A DNA stretch of 64,000 nucleotides, taken from Ooceraea biroi. Its lineage: Eukaryota; Arthropoda; Insecta; Hymenoptera; Formicidae. The stretch lies in the NCBI RefSeq assembly GCF_003672135.1, contig NC_039511.1:16332464-16396463 (forward strand), in the 5' to 3' direction. A program made the position numbers and the translations under genes. Below the pieces are notes generated by a model, which ran no database searches, was not told where the DNA came from, and saw only the letters and a program-made list of their open reading frames with translations. Positions 11,169 to 22,971 of the stretch are shown here, in pieces; position 1 is the first letter of the stretch, and each line of letters begins with the position of its first letter.

Positions 11169-12955
11169 ATGTTAACGCCCCACCGTGCCCTCCGGCCATG
11201 TACCCATCTCATAAGGACTGTACGCTCGTTACAGTCGGCTAGTAACGACGTCGCCTCATCGTCATCGTCGTTGCCGATCGCGCGAGGGTTTGATTGCCGC
11301 CGCCTGTTGCGAGACCCGTTGACAGTAGACCCATTTGCGAAGACTCTCGGTGCTTCATTTGCGACGATGGCGAAGATAAAGGTGAGCATTATTGTCGCAG
11401 GCACGCGACATATGTCACTGAAATTGAACAGACGAGCGAAATCGGAGTAATTAATTTCGTGACGTGGAAAAGTGGACTTTGCACTAGTCGTTAAAATCTC
11501 GCTTGCTCAATTGGTATTTTACATTGTTACGTTATGTTACATTGTGACAGTCATCACACATGTTGATTCTTTAAGCCTTTTGCATATTCGATTTTAATTT
11601 TTGGTTTACTTAATTCAACTTGTACGATATGAATCGGCAATCGTGTGCATTTGAACTTCGAGTAGTGGATCAAATCCGAGGAGGAAGGCGATCCTTTTTT
11701 TCTCAAAAGGATCTCTCAATTGTTATTTTACGACTGTTAGGCAGGACCGGTCGTCGACATCCTCGGGGACGAGATGACGCGCATCATATGGGACGCGATC
11801 AAGCAAAAACTCATTTTGCCGTACTTGGATATTGAGCTGCACACGTACGATCTGGGCATCGAGAACCGCGATGCCACGAACGACAATGTCACGGTGGAAT
11901 GCGCCGAGGCCATCAAACGCTACAACGTCGGTATCAAGTGCGCTACGATCACGCCCGACGAGAAGCGCGTGGAGGAATTCAAGCTGAAGCAGATGTGGAA
12001 GAGTCCTAACGGAACCATCAGAAACATCCTGGGGGGCACGGTGTTCCGCGAGGCGATCATCTGCAAGAACATCCCGCGTCTGGTTGTCGGCTGGAAGGAG
12101 CCGATCATTATCGGCAGACACGCGCACGCCGATCAGTACAAGGCCACGGACTTCGTGGTGCCGGGACCGGGCAAGCTGGAGATCACGTGGACCGGCGCCT
12201 CCGGCCAGAAGCTCCAGTACACCGTCCACGAGTTCAAGGGCCCGGGTATCGCCCAAGCGCAGTACAACACCGACGAGAGCATATGTGCGTTCGCCCACAG
12301 CTCGTTCCAGTACGCACTGTCGCGCAACTACCCGCTCTACCTGTCGACGAAGAACACGATCCTGAAAAAGTACGACGGCCGCTTCAAGGACATATTCCAG
12401 GACATCTACGACAGGGAGTACAAGCAGAAGTTCGAGGCGAAGAAGCTGTGGTACGAGCACCGGCTCATCGACGACATGGTAGCGTACGCCATGAAGTCCG
12501 AGGGCGGTTTCGTGTGGTCGTGCAAGAACTACGACGGCGACGTGCAGTCGGACTCGGTGGCGCAGGGCTACGGATCCCTGGGCATGATGACCTCGGTGCT
12601 CGTGTGCCCAGACGGTCGCACGATCGAGGCCGAGGCAGCTCACGGCACCGTCACCCGCCACTATCGTCAACACCAGCAAGGTAACGAGACGTCCACCAAC
12701 TCGATCGCCTCCATCTTCGCATGGACGCGTGGACTGCTGCATCGCGCCAAGCTCGACAATAACGCGAGCCTGAAGCACTTTGCCGAAACGCTCGAGAAGG
12801 TCTGTATAGACACCATCGAGTCTGGCTACCTCACCAAGGATCTCGCCATATGCATAAAGGGAAGCATGGACAAGGTCACCAGAGCTGATTACCTAGAGAC
12901 ATTCGAGTTCATGGACAAACTCGCCGAAAATCTGAAGAAGCAGCTCAAAGCATGA
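11169..12955 (+). CDS. Idh: NADP-dependent isocitrate dehydrogenase, possibly with mitochondrial and cytosolic starts
   Basis: Exon 1 ends at 11381 (AAG|gtgagc) and exon 2 runs 11741-12955. From the ATG at 11367 (MAKIK then AGPVVDILGDEMTRIIWDAI) the product is 409 aa, the size of cytosolic NADP-IDH. The frame stays open upstream to an ATG at 11169, adding 66 residues rich in Arg and Ser with one Asp in the first 40, for 475 aa in all; this looks like a mitochondrial presequence. Family signatures are present: KCATITPDEKRVEEFKLK, WKSPNGTIRNILGGTVFRE, KYDGRFKDIFQ, WYEHRLIDDMVAY, the metal-binding YDGDVQSD and the IDH/IMDH signature around SLGMMTSVLVCPDG. The enzyme oxidises isocitrate to 2-oxoglutarate with NADPH production. 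Only one intron splits the CDS, and the 1.2 kb exon is strongly GC-rich at third positions. Use of the upstream start is inferred. Confidence 0.95.
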
Positions 12956-13482
12956 CTCGTTGAGGCTGACGAGGCGCATGTGAACTTACGAGCCAGGTAC
13001 TAGCGTTATAACGAAGAAGAGGAAATGTAGTCGTGGTTACGGGAAAGTCTGCGGTGAATATACAATATCTGTAATTATATATGCATCAAGCATAAGTAGG
13101 ATTATAATTACGTAAGTTTCCTTGGTTTCGCGTTATGTCAATCTCGTTTACCTTCAAAGTGCTGATAATTTAACTTTTTATCTGTAGTTGTGCAATAGAT
13201 ACAGAATTAAAGGCACAACATGCAAGATAACGATGTTCCGCAATTGGGTTAATCCAATTTAAATAGATTAACTTCGTTGCTGATCAACCGTCTCCATTAT
13301 CTATTTATCTCGTTAAACACCATTGACACGTAAAATGATACTCGAATGAAAATTATAGATTACATGGTGATATCTCTGAGATTTTATCACCATATATATA
13401 ATATAATTTGTGAATTTTGTATTAATGTTGATCATGAAATACAAAAGCAAAATTATATGTATATACAAATGTACATTTTTAA

Positions 13483-13488
13483 ATAAAA
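13483..13488 (+). promoter_or_regulatory. Poly(A) signal of IDH
   Basis: AATAAA about 530 bp after the stop at 12955, in an AT-rich 3' UTR; a second AATAAA follows within about 20 bp (13498-13503). Confidence 0.5.
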
Positions 13489-13978
13489 CTTTTCTTAATA
13501 AAAGCATTTACTTTTATATCAAAATATGTTCTATGCCAGTCTAATTTCTTGCCGATTAGTATCTTTAAAATAGTATCGTCCGATAGTTGCATTAACTCAC
13601 GGATACGTCATCAATGAATCCTGATAAGTATTTTTTTTCTTGATTACGAAAGCTAAACCTCGATGATTACCCTGATTTAAAAATTATCATGCATACTAAG
13701 TTATAAACGATTGCGGAATAGCATGTTATGCATAAGATAAAAGTTAAGATAAAAGTTTTCATTGCAGTTTGATGATCTCTATTTGTGAGCAATAAGATAA
13801 GAACGATTTCTTAACAGTGTCAATAATTTATGCAATTGTAATGTCCTAAGACATATTGACCCCAATTTCCATATTCTTAGTAAGATATGCTCGTTTTAAT
13901 GACGTGCGACACAAGACTCATTTTTTTCTTGTATATAAATTATATAAATGTACAGATCAATGTGTAAACCATAAGTGA

Positions 13979-14012
13979 TATGTATGTATGCACGTATGTA
14001 TGTATGTATGTA
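13979..14012. repeat. (TATG)n microsatellite
   Basis: About eight units of TATG/GTAT with one interruption (gcac), in non-coding DNA downstream of IDH. Confidence 0.85.
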
Positions 14013-14310
14013 GCTTAAAAGTGGACCAGATTCAGGAACTCTGAATAAAAACAAAATTTCCAACGATTAAGATAAATTATAAGATAATCAAACTCCTGAA
14101 AGCGAATATATTATAATATTTCAAGTAAATGCTCATTAACATAAAATATTTCAAGTAATGCGCATTAACATAAAATCTATGAGCGACAGACTTGCATTGA
14201 TTAGTATAAATAATCGCTGACCTCCCGATGCAGCCTTTTTATAAATTATTCATATATCATGTGGTTACATCGCAAAACACTTCCATCGCGTCAAACATAT
14301 CATGATAATT

Positions 14311-15205
14311 GGATATAGCAACAGAAAGAAATCGGGAAGATATTAATTACAAAAAAACTAATATCGTAGTAACTACTATAATAGTTTGACTCCCCTTCTA
14401 TGTCAATTATTTATTAGAATTTTTATTACATCATGCTGTTTATTATACCACAGTTTCGGTAAATAAAATATAGCAATAATATAGCATTGTAATAATAATA
14501 AATCTTGTTCACAAAGCGGAAAGACGCGGTGCGAATAAAAATCGTATTCAAAATCTACATTATCTGCATCTTGAGAAAAAAATTCATTCACTCATGTATA
14601 TATTATCGGATGGTAAATGATAGGAAACGCATATGATACTATCAGTGGACTATTTTATCGACCGGGATATGTTGCCTTCGTTGCGTTCTTATTCCGAATC
14701 GAAGCAACGAACGAGGCGCGTAGCCTATTTTCTTTAGTTGCATATGTTTCCTGCATTTAAAATTAAAAAATAATATGCATTCAGAAGTTACAGCAAGAAT
14801 ACGAAAAAGATAAGAAAATGCTCGCAAAAAAACACAAGAAGAACTAAAAAGAGAAAAGTTATATTCTAACAATACGTGCGTATTATCTAAGCGGCTTGTA
14901 GAGCTCAAATTAATATTTTTCGTTGAGGCACGTCTCTGTGATACAAATATTCCCGTGTGTATTGTTTTCTTCTGATTATTTTTGTAAATACGATGTTTAT
15001 TCGCATCGTCTTTCCGCTTTGTGAACAATATTTATTCTTATTACAGTGCTATATTAGGATTTTATTTACCGAAACTGTGGTATAATAAGTAACATATAAT
15101 GTAATAAAAATTCTAATAATAATTATCATAGAAGGGGAATCAAACTACTCGATACTACTTTCTTTGTAATTAATATCTTCCCCATTTTTTCCTGTTGCTA
15201 TATCC
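14311..15205. mobile_element. Foldback (long inverted repeat) element, MITE-like
   Basis: The arm at about 14311-14562 reappears as a diverged reverse complement at about 14998-15205. Matching blocks, outer to inner, are ggatatagcaacag, gaagatattaattacaa, tccccttctatg, ttagaatttttattaca, ttataccacagtttcggtaa and ttcacaaagcggaaagacg. The arms differ by small indels and substitutions, so the insertion is not recent. The spacer of about 435 bp has no transposase or other recognisable coding sequence. Outside ggatata the flanks stop matching, which sets the ends. I found no clear target-site duplication. A non-autonomous DNA transposon is the likeliest origin; a chance inversion-duplication is the alternative. 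Confidence 0.75.
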
Positions 15206-15516
15206 GGTTTTATATTTGCGCAGTCTTCTCGATGGCGGCGTGCTATGCATGCACACACACGAGTTTCTCAACAGGTATAAAGAAGGACGGAAATGGCACG
15301 CGTTTGCGTAACGTCCTCTATTACTTTGCACGCATGCATCCATGTCGTTATCGTGATACCGCAACATAATCGTAATGCGGTACTCGAAAAGTTTGCCGTT
15401 CTGGACGCTCGACGACACGTTCGCACGATGATTCGGAAGAAGATGAGGACGTACGAGCGTTTCAGTTCCTGATTCCTGACAGTCCATTTCTGATGGTCGC
15501 GAAACGGAACACCACC

Positions 15517-15570
15517 AAGTGACGTCAGAGAACGGTATGACGTCATTACGTCGTTTTCTGACGTCACTTT
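15517..15570. promoter_or_regulatory. Palindromic array of three consensus CRE sites
   Basis: TGACGTCA occurs three times, at 15520-15527, 15538-15545 and 15559-15566. The outer sites lie in inverted 18-bp arms: aagtgacgtcagagaacg at 15517-15534, and its reverse complement with one mismatch at about 15553-15570. The middle site, itself a palindrome (atgacgtcat), is close to the centre. TGACGTCA is the binding site of CREB/ATF bZIP dimers. No gene start is recognisable nearby; the closest coding start is the zinc-finger gene at 20148. Confidence 0.7.
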
Positions 15571-15599
15571 GCTACTTGGTCACAATTTTCTTGCAAAAT

Positions 15600-18500
15600 T
15601 TTGACAATATTTTTTTATTATCTATTTTGCATCACACAATTATGTAAATTCCCGAATTGCGCACCAGGCGTTCGATTACGTGGAACGTTGCATTGTGTTA
15701 TTACACAAAGAATATCTCGAAGCGACGTTCAGGATATCGATTGCTCCTGCGAAAAAAAAGTCCGAATTAGCTAAAACTCCCAGGAGTTTAGGACGTACAT
15801 CTGCTGCACGCTTTAGGGGAACAATATCTCTAAGACACGCATATTAGCGTGTCGCTTCTGGATACTAGCTTCGAGTTACGGTCGAACGGACCGAAAGCCA
15901 CTGAAGGCGTGGTTATTTTGTTGTTTGGCGATCAGCGCACCTAATTCAATGGCGCAAGCTAGACAATTCTTAACCAGAAAGTGCGATGAACACACTGGCA
16001 AGTGAAAACTCTTGCGAGTAATCAGCGCTTCCAGGCACAATAAATTCACGAAGCAAAATGATAGGATGAGGAAGAGTACGAGAGAGACGGAAACGCAAGA
16101 GTATCGCCGCTTCCTCGAACACCAGGTACCAGAAAGCAAGACACCATGGGGCGATCATTCGCGATTTTACTAGGCAACATTAGCCTCTAGCCGTGCAACG
16201 CGTGTGGCAAAATGCACGGTACTCCATTGTTGATAATTATGCCGCGGATCGCGAACGAGAACTGATCTTCCGCAATGAAAAATATCTCTGACAATTTTCG
16301 TCAGTTTCATGCACATGCGACGAGCTGAAGAGCTGAAAGACATTCAAGAGCGTTGCGATACGTTTCTGAACTCTTGCATGCCAGGGTCCGTGCTACATAA
16401 TAAGGTCGTCGAAAGAGTGGTTTATCGATACTATCGTCGAGCATCCTGGAACGTGTTTCCCTGGACAGTGCTCCGCTTTGTCTTCGGGAAAGACCGCGGT
16501 GCCAAAGACCACAGGATAAGCAGAGGAAGAAGCAGCGGCAGCAGCGAGGACGTACGCGGGAAGAAGGGCGAGTTCTCCTTCCGATGTCGAAATTGGAATT
16601 GCAGATGGCGCCCGGACTTGCGCCACTTCGCCATCGCCGTCGCCGTCGCCAGTCGAGTCGGCCGACCACGGTTCTGCGGGGCGCGGCAGAAGGGGGGAAG
16701 AGGGAAGGGGCTGCGCTCACTCGCTTGCCTCCTCGTAGTCTTCCTACGATCCGCTGTCTGCTTCGTCGGCCAGTGTTGACGCCGACGACGAGAGGTATTC
16801 GCGGTTGAAGCCGGTAGCCGGAGAGAACGGAAGAGCCCCGACGAAAGAGCGAGTTGGAGCAAAGTGAGGGAGAAAGAAAACGATTCGGAAAGAGAGAGGA
16901 AGGGAAAGGGGGATAGGGATAATCAAGAGGTGGGGAAAAGGGGAGCTAAGAGGAAGAGAGCGGCTACGGGTGTCGCGACAACGGCGATGGTGACGACGAT
17001 TTATATCGTGCCGCCGTTGATGCTTCCGAGACTTCCAGATCGATTCGATAAACAAATGGACGGGCGAATGAACTAACGGACGTAGCGATTATCGGGTCCT
17101 TGGGCCCAGAAGGTTGGCTAGTCGATTGGCCGATCGAGTTGCCGATGACGCGACACTAATCGTCACGCGACGTCGTCGCCACCACTGCCAGTCGCACGCG
17201 TTAACAAGATAACCTACTACTACTCGAGAGATTCGTCGCCGCAGACGACGGCGCAGAGGTAGACGCAGAGGTAGAAGGTTTGTTTCCAATTAAATCGCCC
17301 AACGTGGACACTGCCGCCGATGTCGGTTCACGCTTCGGCATCCGCGCTATTAATATCCGTAACAGCTCCTCGTTACGATTGAAATAAGTACGTAAGAACA
17401 GAGAAAGGAAGTGGACGGAAACAATCTCCGATTTCTGAAGATCCGTAGTTTCACAAAATGGCCGCCTGCTTCTTGTCCTCTCGTGTCTCTCTTTCGAGTG
17501 GCCAACTTCAAGCCAGTCGTCAGCTGGTTCCTTGCGACTTTTCATCTATCTCCGGTTCTTTTTTATAATTTATTCCCGAGCCGGAAATGGATCAAAAATT
17601 TTACGAACGAGGATCGAAATTAATTGACAACGACGGGAACATTGTCGCAACAAATCGATCGTACGGAGCACGTCACTCGGCGACGATTCCTCCGTAGCTA
17701 GAATATCGTACACGCGCGCGCACGCACATGCACACACATCGCACACACAAGTCGAGTAAACAAGCGCCCAGCGAGCTTTCGAGGCAACCCATTGCGTCCA
17801 TTTCCGCCCACGCTTTGCCTCCATTTCTGTTTGCCGGAAATTGTCAGGATATAGGGTATGGAGAACAATGTTGCACGCAGTATGGCGCGTCTTCGTAAAT
17901 GAATCTTCGTTTATGTCTATAAATTAAGAGTTTTTCTTTCACCGCAAAACTTGATATGCATCCCGAAAAGTTGACTCTTTCAGGTTTTCTAGCAGTAACG
18001 CATTTAATTTCTAAAAATTAATTATGATTATTGCAACTTGACTACAACGACTTACGTAATGTTCAAAACAACTGTTTGCATACTGTGTCGCTTTGATTGT
18101 GCAGGCTCAGGCGTTGCAAAGAAAAGCGCGTTGACATAAACAGAATTAAACATACGAGTGTTTGTTCATGTTAATTTTCGTCACGCGCGCGCGATGAAAC
18201 AGGTGGACATTGTTTAAAAAACAATTTCAGATGCGTGTATGTACATGTACATAATACGTATGTAGTTGCAGTACTTCAATTCCTCGGGTATCGCGAAGAG
18301 ATACGTGTAAAACTGACTTCCAAAGAAAAGACTTTCAATATCTTATGAGTTTCGTTATTATTATTCGAACTCGATTCGAACTCGCTCGAACGGCTCGTAG
18401 ATAACGCTTCTCCGCAAACGCCGATATCGCGAGAATATAGGCACGTCAGCGGCGCGCGCGAGGTTAATCGTGGAATTTCTCGCGGCCATGAAACCCACTT

Positions 18501-20147
18501 TGCTTAAATTCGATCGACGTCGCGGGCCAGCGACGATTCCTCCTCGAACGACAATCGGCGACCAGCGATCGTTATTAAGTCTGCCCCTCTCTCTTTAATC
18601 GCTGTTTTCCTACTTTATCTTCCACTTTCTCCTTTATTGTCACAATAATTATCTGCGTCATCTTTGACGCGAGAATGTAAGAAAATAACTTGAAAAAAAT
18701 TGAACAACAAATTTCGGAGGATCCAAACGCGATCTAATGGCGGCGATAGCCTTGATGACGTCACATCAGCTCGCGATACATTCGAGCAGTCAGCGTCAAT
18801 CGACGTCCATCGATATCGGAAACACGTGACTGCGGTTTTTGGTCCCATTGTCTGAATTCGATCACGTGACCGATCAGTGCAAGAGATCGCAAGTACTCCG
18901 GCGTTAATTAGCGACACGCGAGAAATATCAACGATGATTATTATCTCTCGGCGTTTTAAGCCGAGAGGCTGACGCGTGCTCGCGCGGATTTTGGGCGGGG
19001 TACACGGAGTGGAAAGGGACCAAGTGCAGCTCGCGCGAGCAGATTTCGCGATATTATCGCGGAGTTCCGAGACTCCGCGAGGCAAAGAGGAAGTGGCGGG
19101 CGTCGTCGGCAGCGTTACCTCGTGCCTCCATGTTTTGCGCGGCTCGGGCATCGCCGATCACGTAATATCGCTACCGCGATCGCGAGCCATCGAGCGCAAG
19201 CGACTCGACGCACACTCTCCTTGCTCGCGGAGTCTAACGATCGAACGTTCTTATACTTGCGAACGTATTTGCTGATAGATCTGGGGTCGAGACGTCACGA
19301 TTAGAGAGGAACAGGAGGAGGAGAGGAGGAGGGGTGGCGTGGAGGAGGAGGAGGAGGAAGAAGAAAAGGAAAGAGAAGGTAGAGCAGAAGAGGCTGCTCG
19401 CACCTTCGAGGCCACCGAGAACGCGATACGAGTCGGCAATTAGGGCAGTTAGGGAAGCGGAATTATCTTTCTGCAAACGTCGCGATTATCATCCTGAAAA
19501 ATAAAAGAGATCCTGTCGCACGCGCCGCACCGGAAGGGACGATCTTGCGGCGGCAGGATTAGGCAGAAAAAAAAAACATGGCGGACCACCACCTCCGGTG
19601 TCGTCATCGTCGTCGTCGTCGTTGTTGCTGCTGCTGCGGTGCGGCCGGATCGCTTCCATTGGAGGCGCGGACGTAGCGAAGGCGCGCGCGAGCACGCACG
19701 CTCTACGAGCGCATATCCGCTCGGGCCGTTAACTTCCGTTAACGTGAACCGGAATTCGTTACCGCCGCACGCGTGACGACCGACAACTGGAGGGACGATA
19801 TCGTTGCGACACGGCTGCGACGACTATGACGACGAAAAGAACAGTATCGCGTGTATCGGAGGTAGCGAGCATTGATGTTAAATGCGCCCCGCTGCGATAT
19901 CGTTCCGAGAAAAGTTCCTAATCGCTCTTTCTCTCTCTCTTGGCAAGATTCGAACGTACGGGCGTTCGTATTGTTTCCTCGTTGTGTCACACAATACGCC
20001 AACGATAACAGCAACGGCGGCGGACATCGTGAGCGCAATTGTGATCGTTACCACCAGCCGAGACCGGGGCCCGAAGATGACCGAGGAGCTCGCGCTAGAA
20101 CGTCGTGGAGATTGGTGAATAATATAGTTCCTCTCTCGCGGTGCGCC
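15600..20147 (+). promoter_or_regulatory. CpG-rich upstream and 5' UTR region of the zinc-finger gene
   Basis: GC and CpG content rise well above the surrounding DNA in two blocks, about 16.3-17.3 kb and 18.4-20.15 kb. Possible control sites are a full CRE (TGACGTCA, 18756-18763) and two E-boxes of CACGTG type in CACGTGAC context (18823-18828 and 18863-18868). Purine runs (GGA repeats, about 19305-19380) and CGTCGT repeats near 19595-19625 look like UTR or promoter sequence. Open frames of up to about 180 codons occur on both strands but show only Arg/Ser/Pro-rich low complexity. Non-coding first exons of the downstream gene probably lie here; I could not place them. Confidence 0.45.
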
Positions 20148-22934
20148 ATGTTCTCCGCGGCGGGCAAGGGCGAGCGAAGAAATCTGCGCGGCAGCGCGCG
20201 GCTCTCGTCCAAGATGTCGGGAAGGCTGCCCCGGTTGCGTGCTCTGCGACCGCGGCCGCCGCAGCAGCAGCGGGAGAAGGCGCACGTCGTCGCCGACGAC
20301 GCGACGCGCGGCAAGCCGGAAGGTAACCTTAAAGCGGCCACAAGCGAGGAGGCGATCGACGCGAAAAGATGCGACTCGAAGAAAATCGTGGAAGATGCGA
20401 AAGCGACGTCGAGCGAGTCGAACGAGATGGACGTCGACTATCACGATGATGACGACGAAGAGGACAACGAGAATGAGGATGAGGACGCGCTTACGATGAC
20501 CGCCGAGGAGGAAGAGACGATAACGGACGATGTTGACGACGACGATGACGAAGCGGCGAAGCCCGAAGAAACGAGCGAGCGAGAGACGTCAGTAAAGTCT
20601 TTTTACGAGTGCGAGATCTGTGAGCCACCTAAAACGCTGTTGAGTATCGAGGCCTACTTGGAGCATCTTCAGAAGGAGCACAAGCAAAAGGTAAGAACAC
20701 CGATTCCGTCCCACCGACTCACCCTCGAGTTCTGTGCTCTCGTGTTCGTGTTTTCTTTCACATTGCTGGGGGTTTTTTTTTCTCGAACGAAGGAAGAGAC
20801 ACAAAAAAAAGAAAAAATGCTTGTCTCTGTTAAACTGTCATGCCTGCACTGGGAAGATGAATATTTGCCGTTGTGCGTTATTTTGCGGTCGCAGCTTTTT
20901 TCTAGTGACGACGTATTAAGTAGATCAATCATATCACGACGACACACACGACACTCATAGGTCGGAGGAATATGTTTTATTGTAATTTTTAGGGCACTTA
21001 CGGGCACAGTCCAGTCGATACTCGTTGCTCTGCGTGTTCGTATGCTGCACTGAATGTGAAAGATCTCGAAAATCACCAAAGAGTGCATCATTTGAAAAGA
21101 AAATTCTTTCGATGCGCAAAATGCGATTACGTGACGCACATCAGAGCGCGTTATACTAAGCATGTTAAATATCATTCTATGCCAATGATCAAGTGCAATG
21201 CTTGTGATTTTAGTTCACCATATAAGGTTTGTTCCTCATACTACTTGGTTGCAGAGAGATATGTGCGATTACTGTATCACCGATTTCCTCCTTTAGGGGT
21301 CCTCAAAGAAGCTTTGCGACTGCTCGAATCATATCTATGTAGATTATATGTGTGCCTTTAACGCTGTTTTTCAGTGGAATCTAGAAAGACACATGCGGAA
21401 TCACGGAGGTGGAGGTGCGTTCAAATGTCATGCTTGTAATTTTACTGCTGATATCCGTCAGAGCTTAACGGTACACGAGTCGTATCATCATGATCCACCT
21501 GGAGGTCAGGCCAAAAGTAATAACCCCTTTGAACGTAAGCCACGAAATAGTCCAAAACGTTACAATCAGGTAATATATACTAATACCGCAAGAGCGTACG
21601 TAGTAATTGTTACTTCTTTTATCGCTGTACACTGATTACATATGTATAATTACATATTTGAATGTCTCTCAGGTTGGAGCAAGTGATTTTCGAGATGCCT
21701 CGAACAAAACTGGCAGCACGATTACATCGGCCGATTCAGCTGATATGTTCATGCCAGATCACTCATTAATTTCGATAGATGATAAGAGGAGCGCCGAATG
21801 CATCGCGCTAAAATGCCAGGAGAAAGGCTGCCAATTTATAACTGCCTGGGATTCCGAGATGCAGCGTCACTTGCTGGAGTGCCATTCGCCGGTTTCTTTG
21901 CCCAAGTCGAAGAAACCACTGCCAATGTTAATTCCGCTAAGTTTAGCCAATTCGAAATCCAACAACGCGCCTAGCAATAGCGGTCCGCCCACGACCCTAC
22001 TGAAGGTTCCGCGGGTCAGGGTGAGACCCGAGCTGGCGCAGATCGCGAGGGACACCGAGCTAGCTAAGATGTACGGAAACAAGGAGGTCAGTTGAAAGCA
22101 CTTTAGCGTGTAACGTGTTGTCGTTGAAACGCGATCCGAAATACAATCGTCATCATCATTGGTGTCCGCGTCATCGTTTGCCGTTTGATTTCAGGCCGCG
22201 AGTTCCAAGAGGAATCTCAATAGCGCGGCCGGTAAATTTGAAAAGAAGAACGCTTTCTTTTTCGAGCAGCTTAAGGAAAAGCTAACAACCGCAACGTCGA
22301 TTAATAACGGCATACCGGAGGTAGCCGTAAGTAGCGTGAGCAACTTGAAATGCTGGTGTACATTTAAAGCTAGTAGCATGGAGGAGATGGCTTGCCACAA
22401 ACAGACACACCGTACCGCACTTAGCGTATCCGTTGGTACGACACGTTGTCCTAAATGTAGAAGACGTTGCAAGAGTACGAGTGATCTTCATACACATATG
22501 CTATCTTGCCACCCGCGCAACGACACGGTGCCCACCGATAATAACTTAGAGAAAGTAACGAACTATTCGGACGTCCGCATGACGTCGTACCAAGGCGGCG
22601 AATACGCTTTTCCACCGCAGGCGGATTGGGACGCGAATCTTAGAGGACAAAGTTCTTCTGGATCCTCGGTACAGTGCTTGCTAATAATGATCTAAACTAA
22701 ATATCTAATAATAAGAAAATTATCGCGTACGATCGATCCCTCGCGAAAAACGAAATCCTTGGAGTCTATCAAGTAACGCTGGAGCTCGAAAAGTTCGTGG
22801 AAAATGCAAGTTTGCGAACGCATTCGTGGGAACCAAGTTCGCGTGAAACAAGTACTCTTGTTGCTGCGTAGATATTTATATATTTTTTTATCTTATAATT
22901 TCTCATTTCTGCAAATTAGACATCTGCAAATACC

Positions 22935-22971
<37 letters not shown>

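Noticed and set aside
11723..12778. 351-codon open frame antisense to IDH
   Set aside because: It is the mirror of a GC3-rich CDS. Its protein is Val/Leu/Arg/Asp-rich without family features, and the sense frame is a complete enzyme.
14642..15028. 128-codon minus-strand frame inside the foldback element
   Set aside because: It crosses the arm-spacer border and has no transposase motif.
16309..16862. Overlapping open frames on both strands in CpG-rich DNA
   Set aside because: Arg/Ser/Pro low complexity, no homology recognised, no splice-consistent context.
19872..20147. In-frame upstream extension of the zinc-finger protein (92 residues)
   Set aside because: Not excluded, but the sequence is not protein-like and sits in the 5' UTR-like zone; the start at 20148 (or 20214) is preferred.
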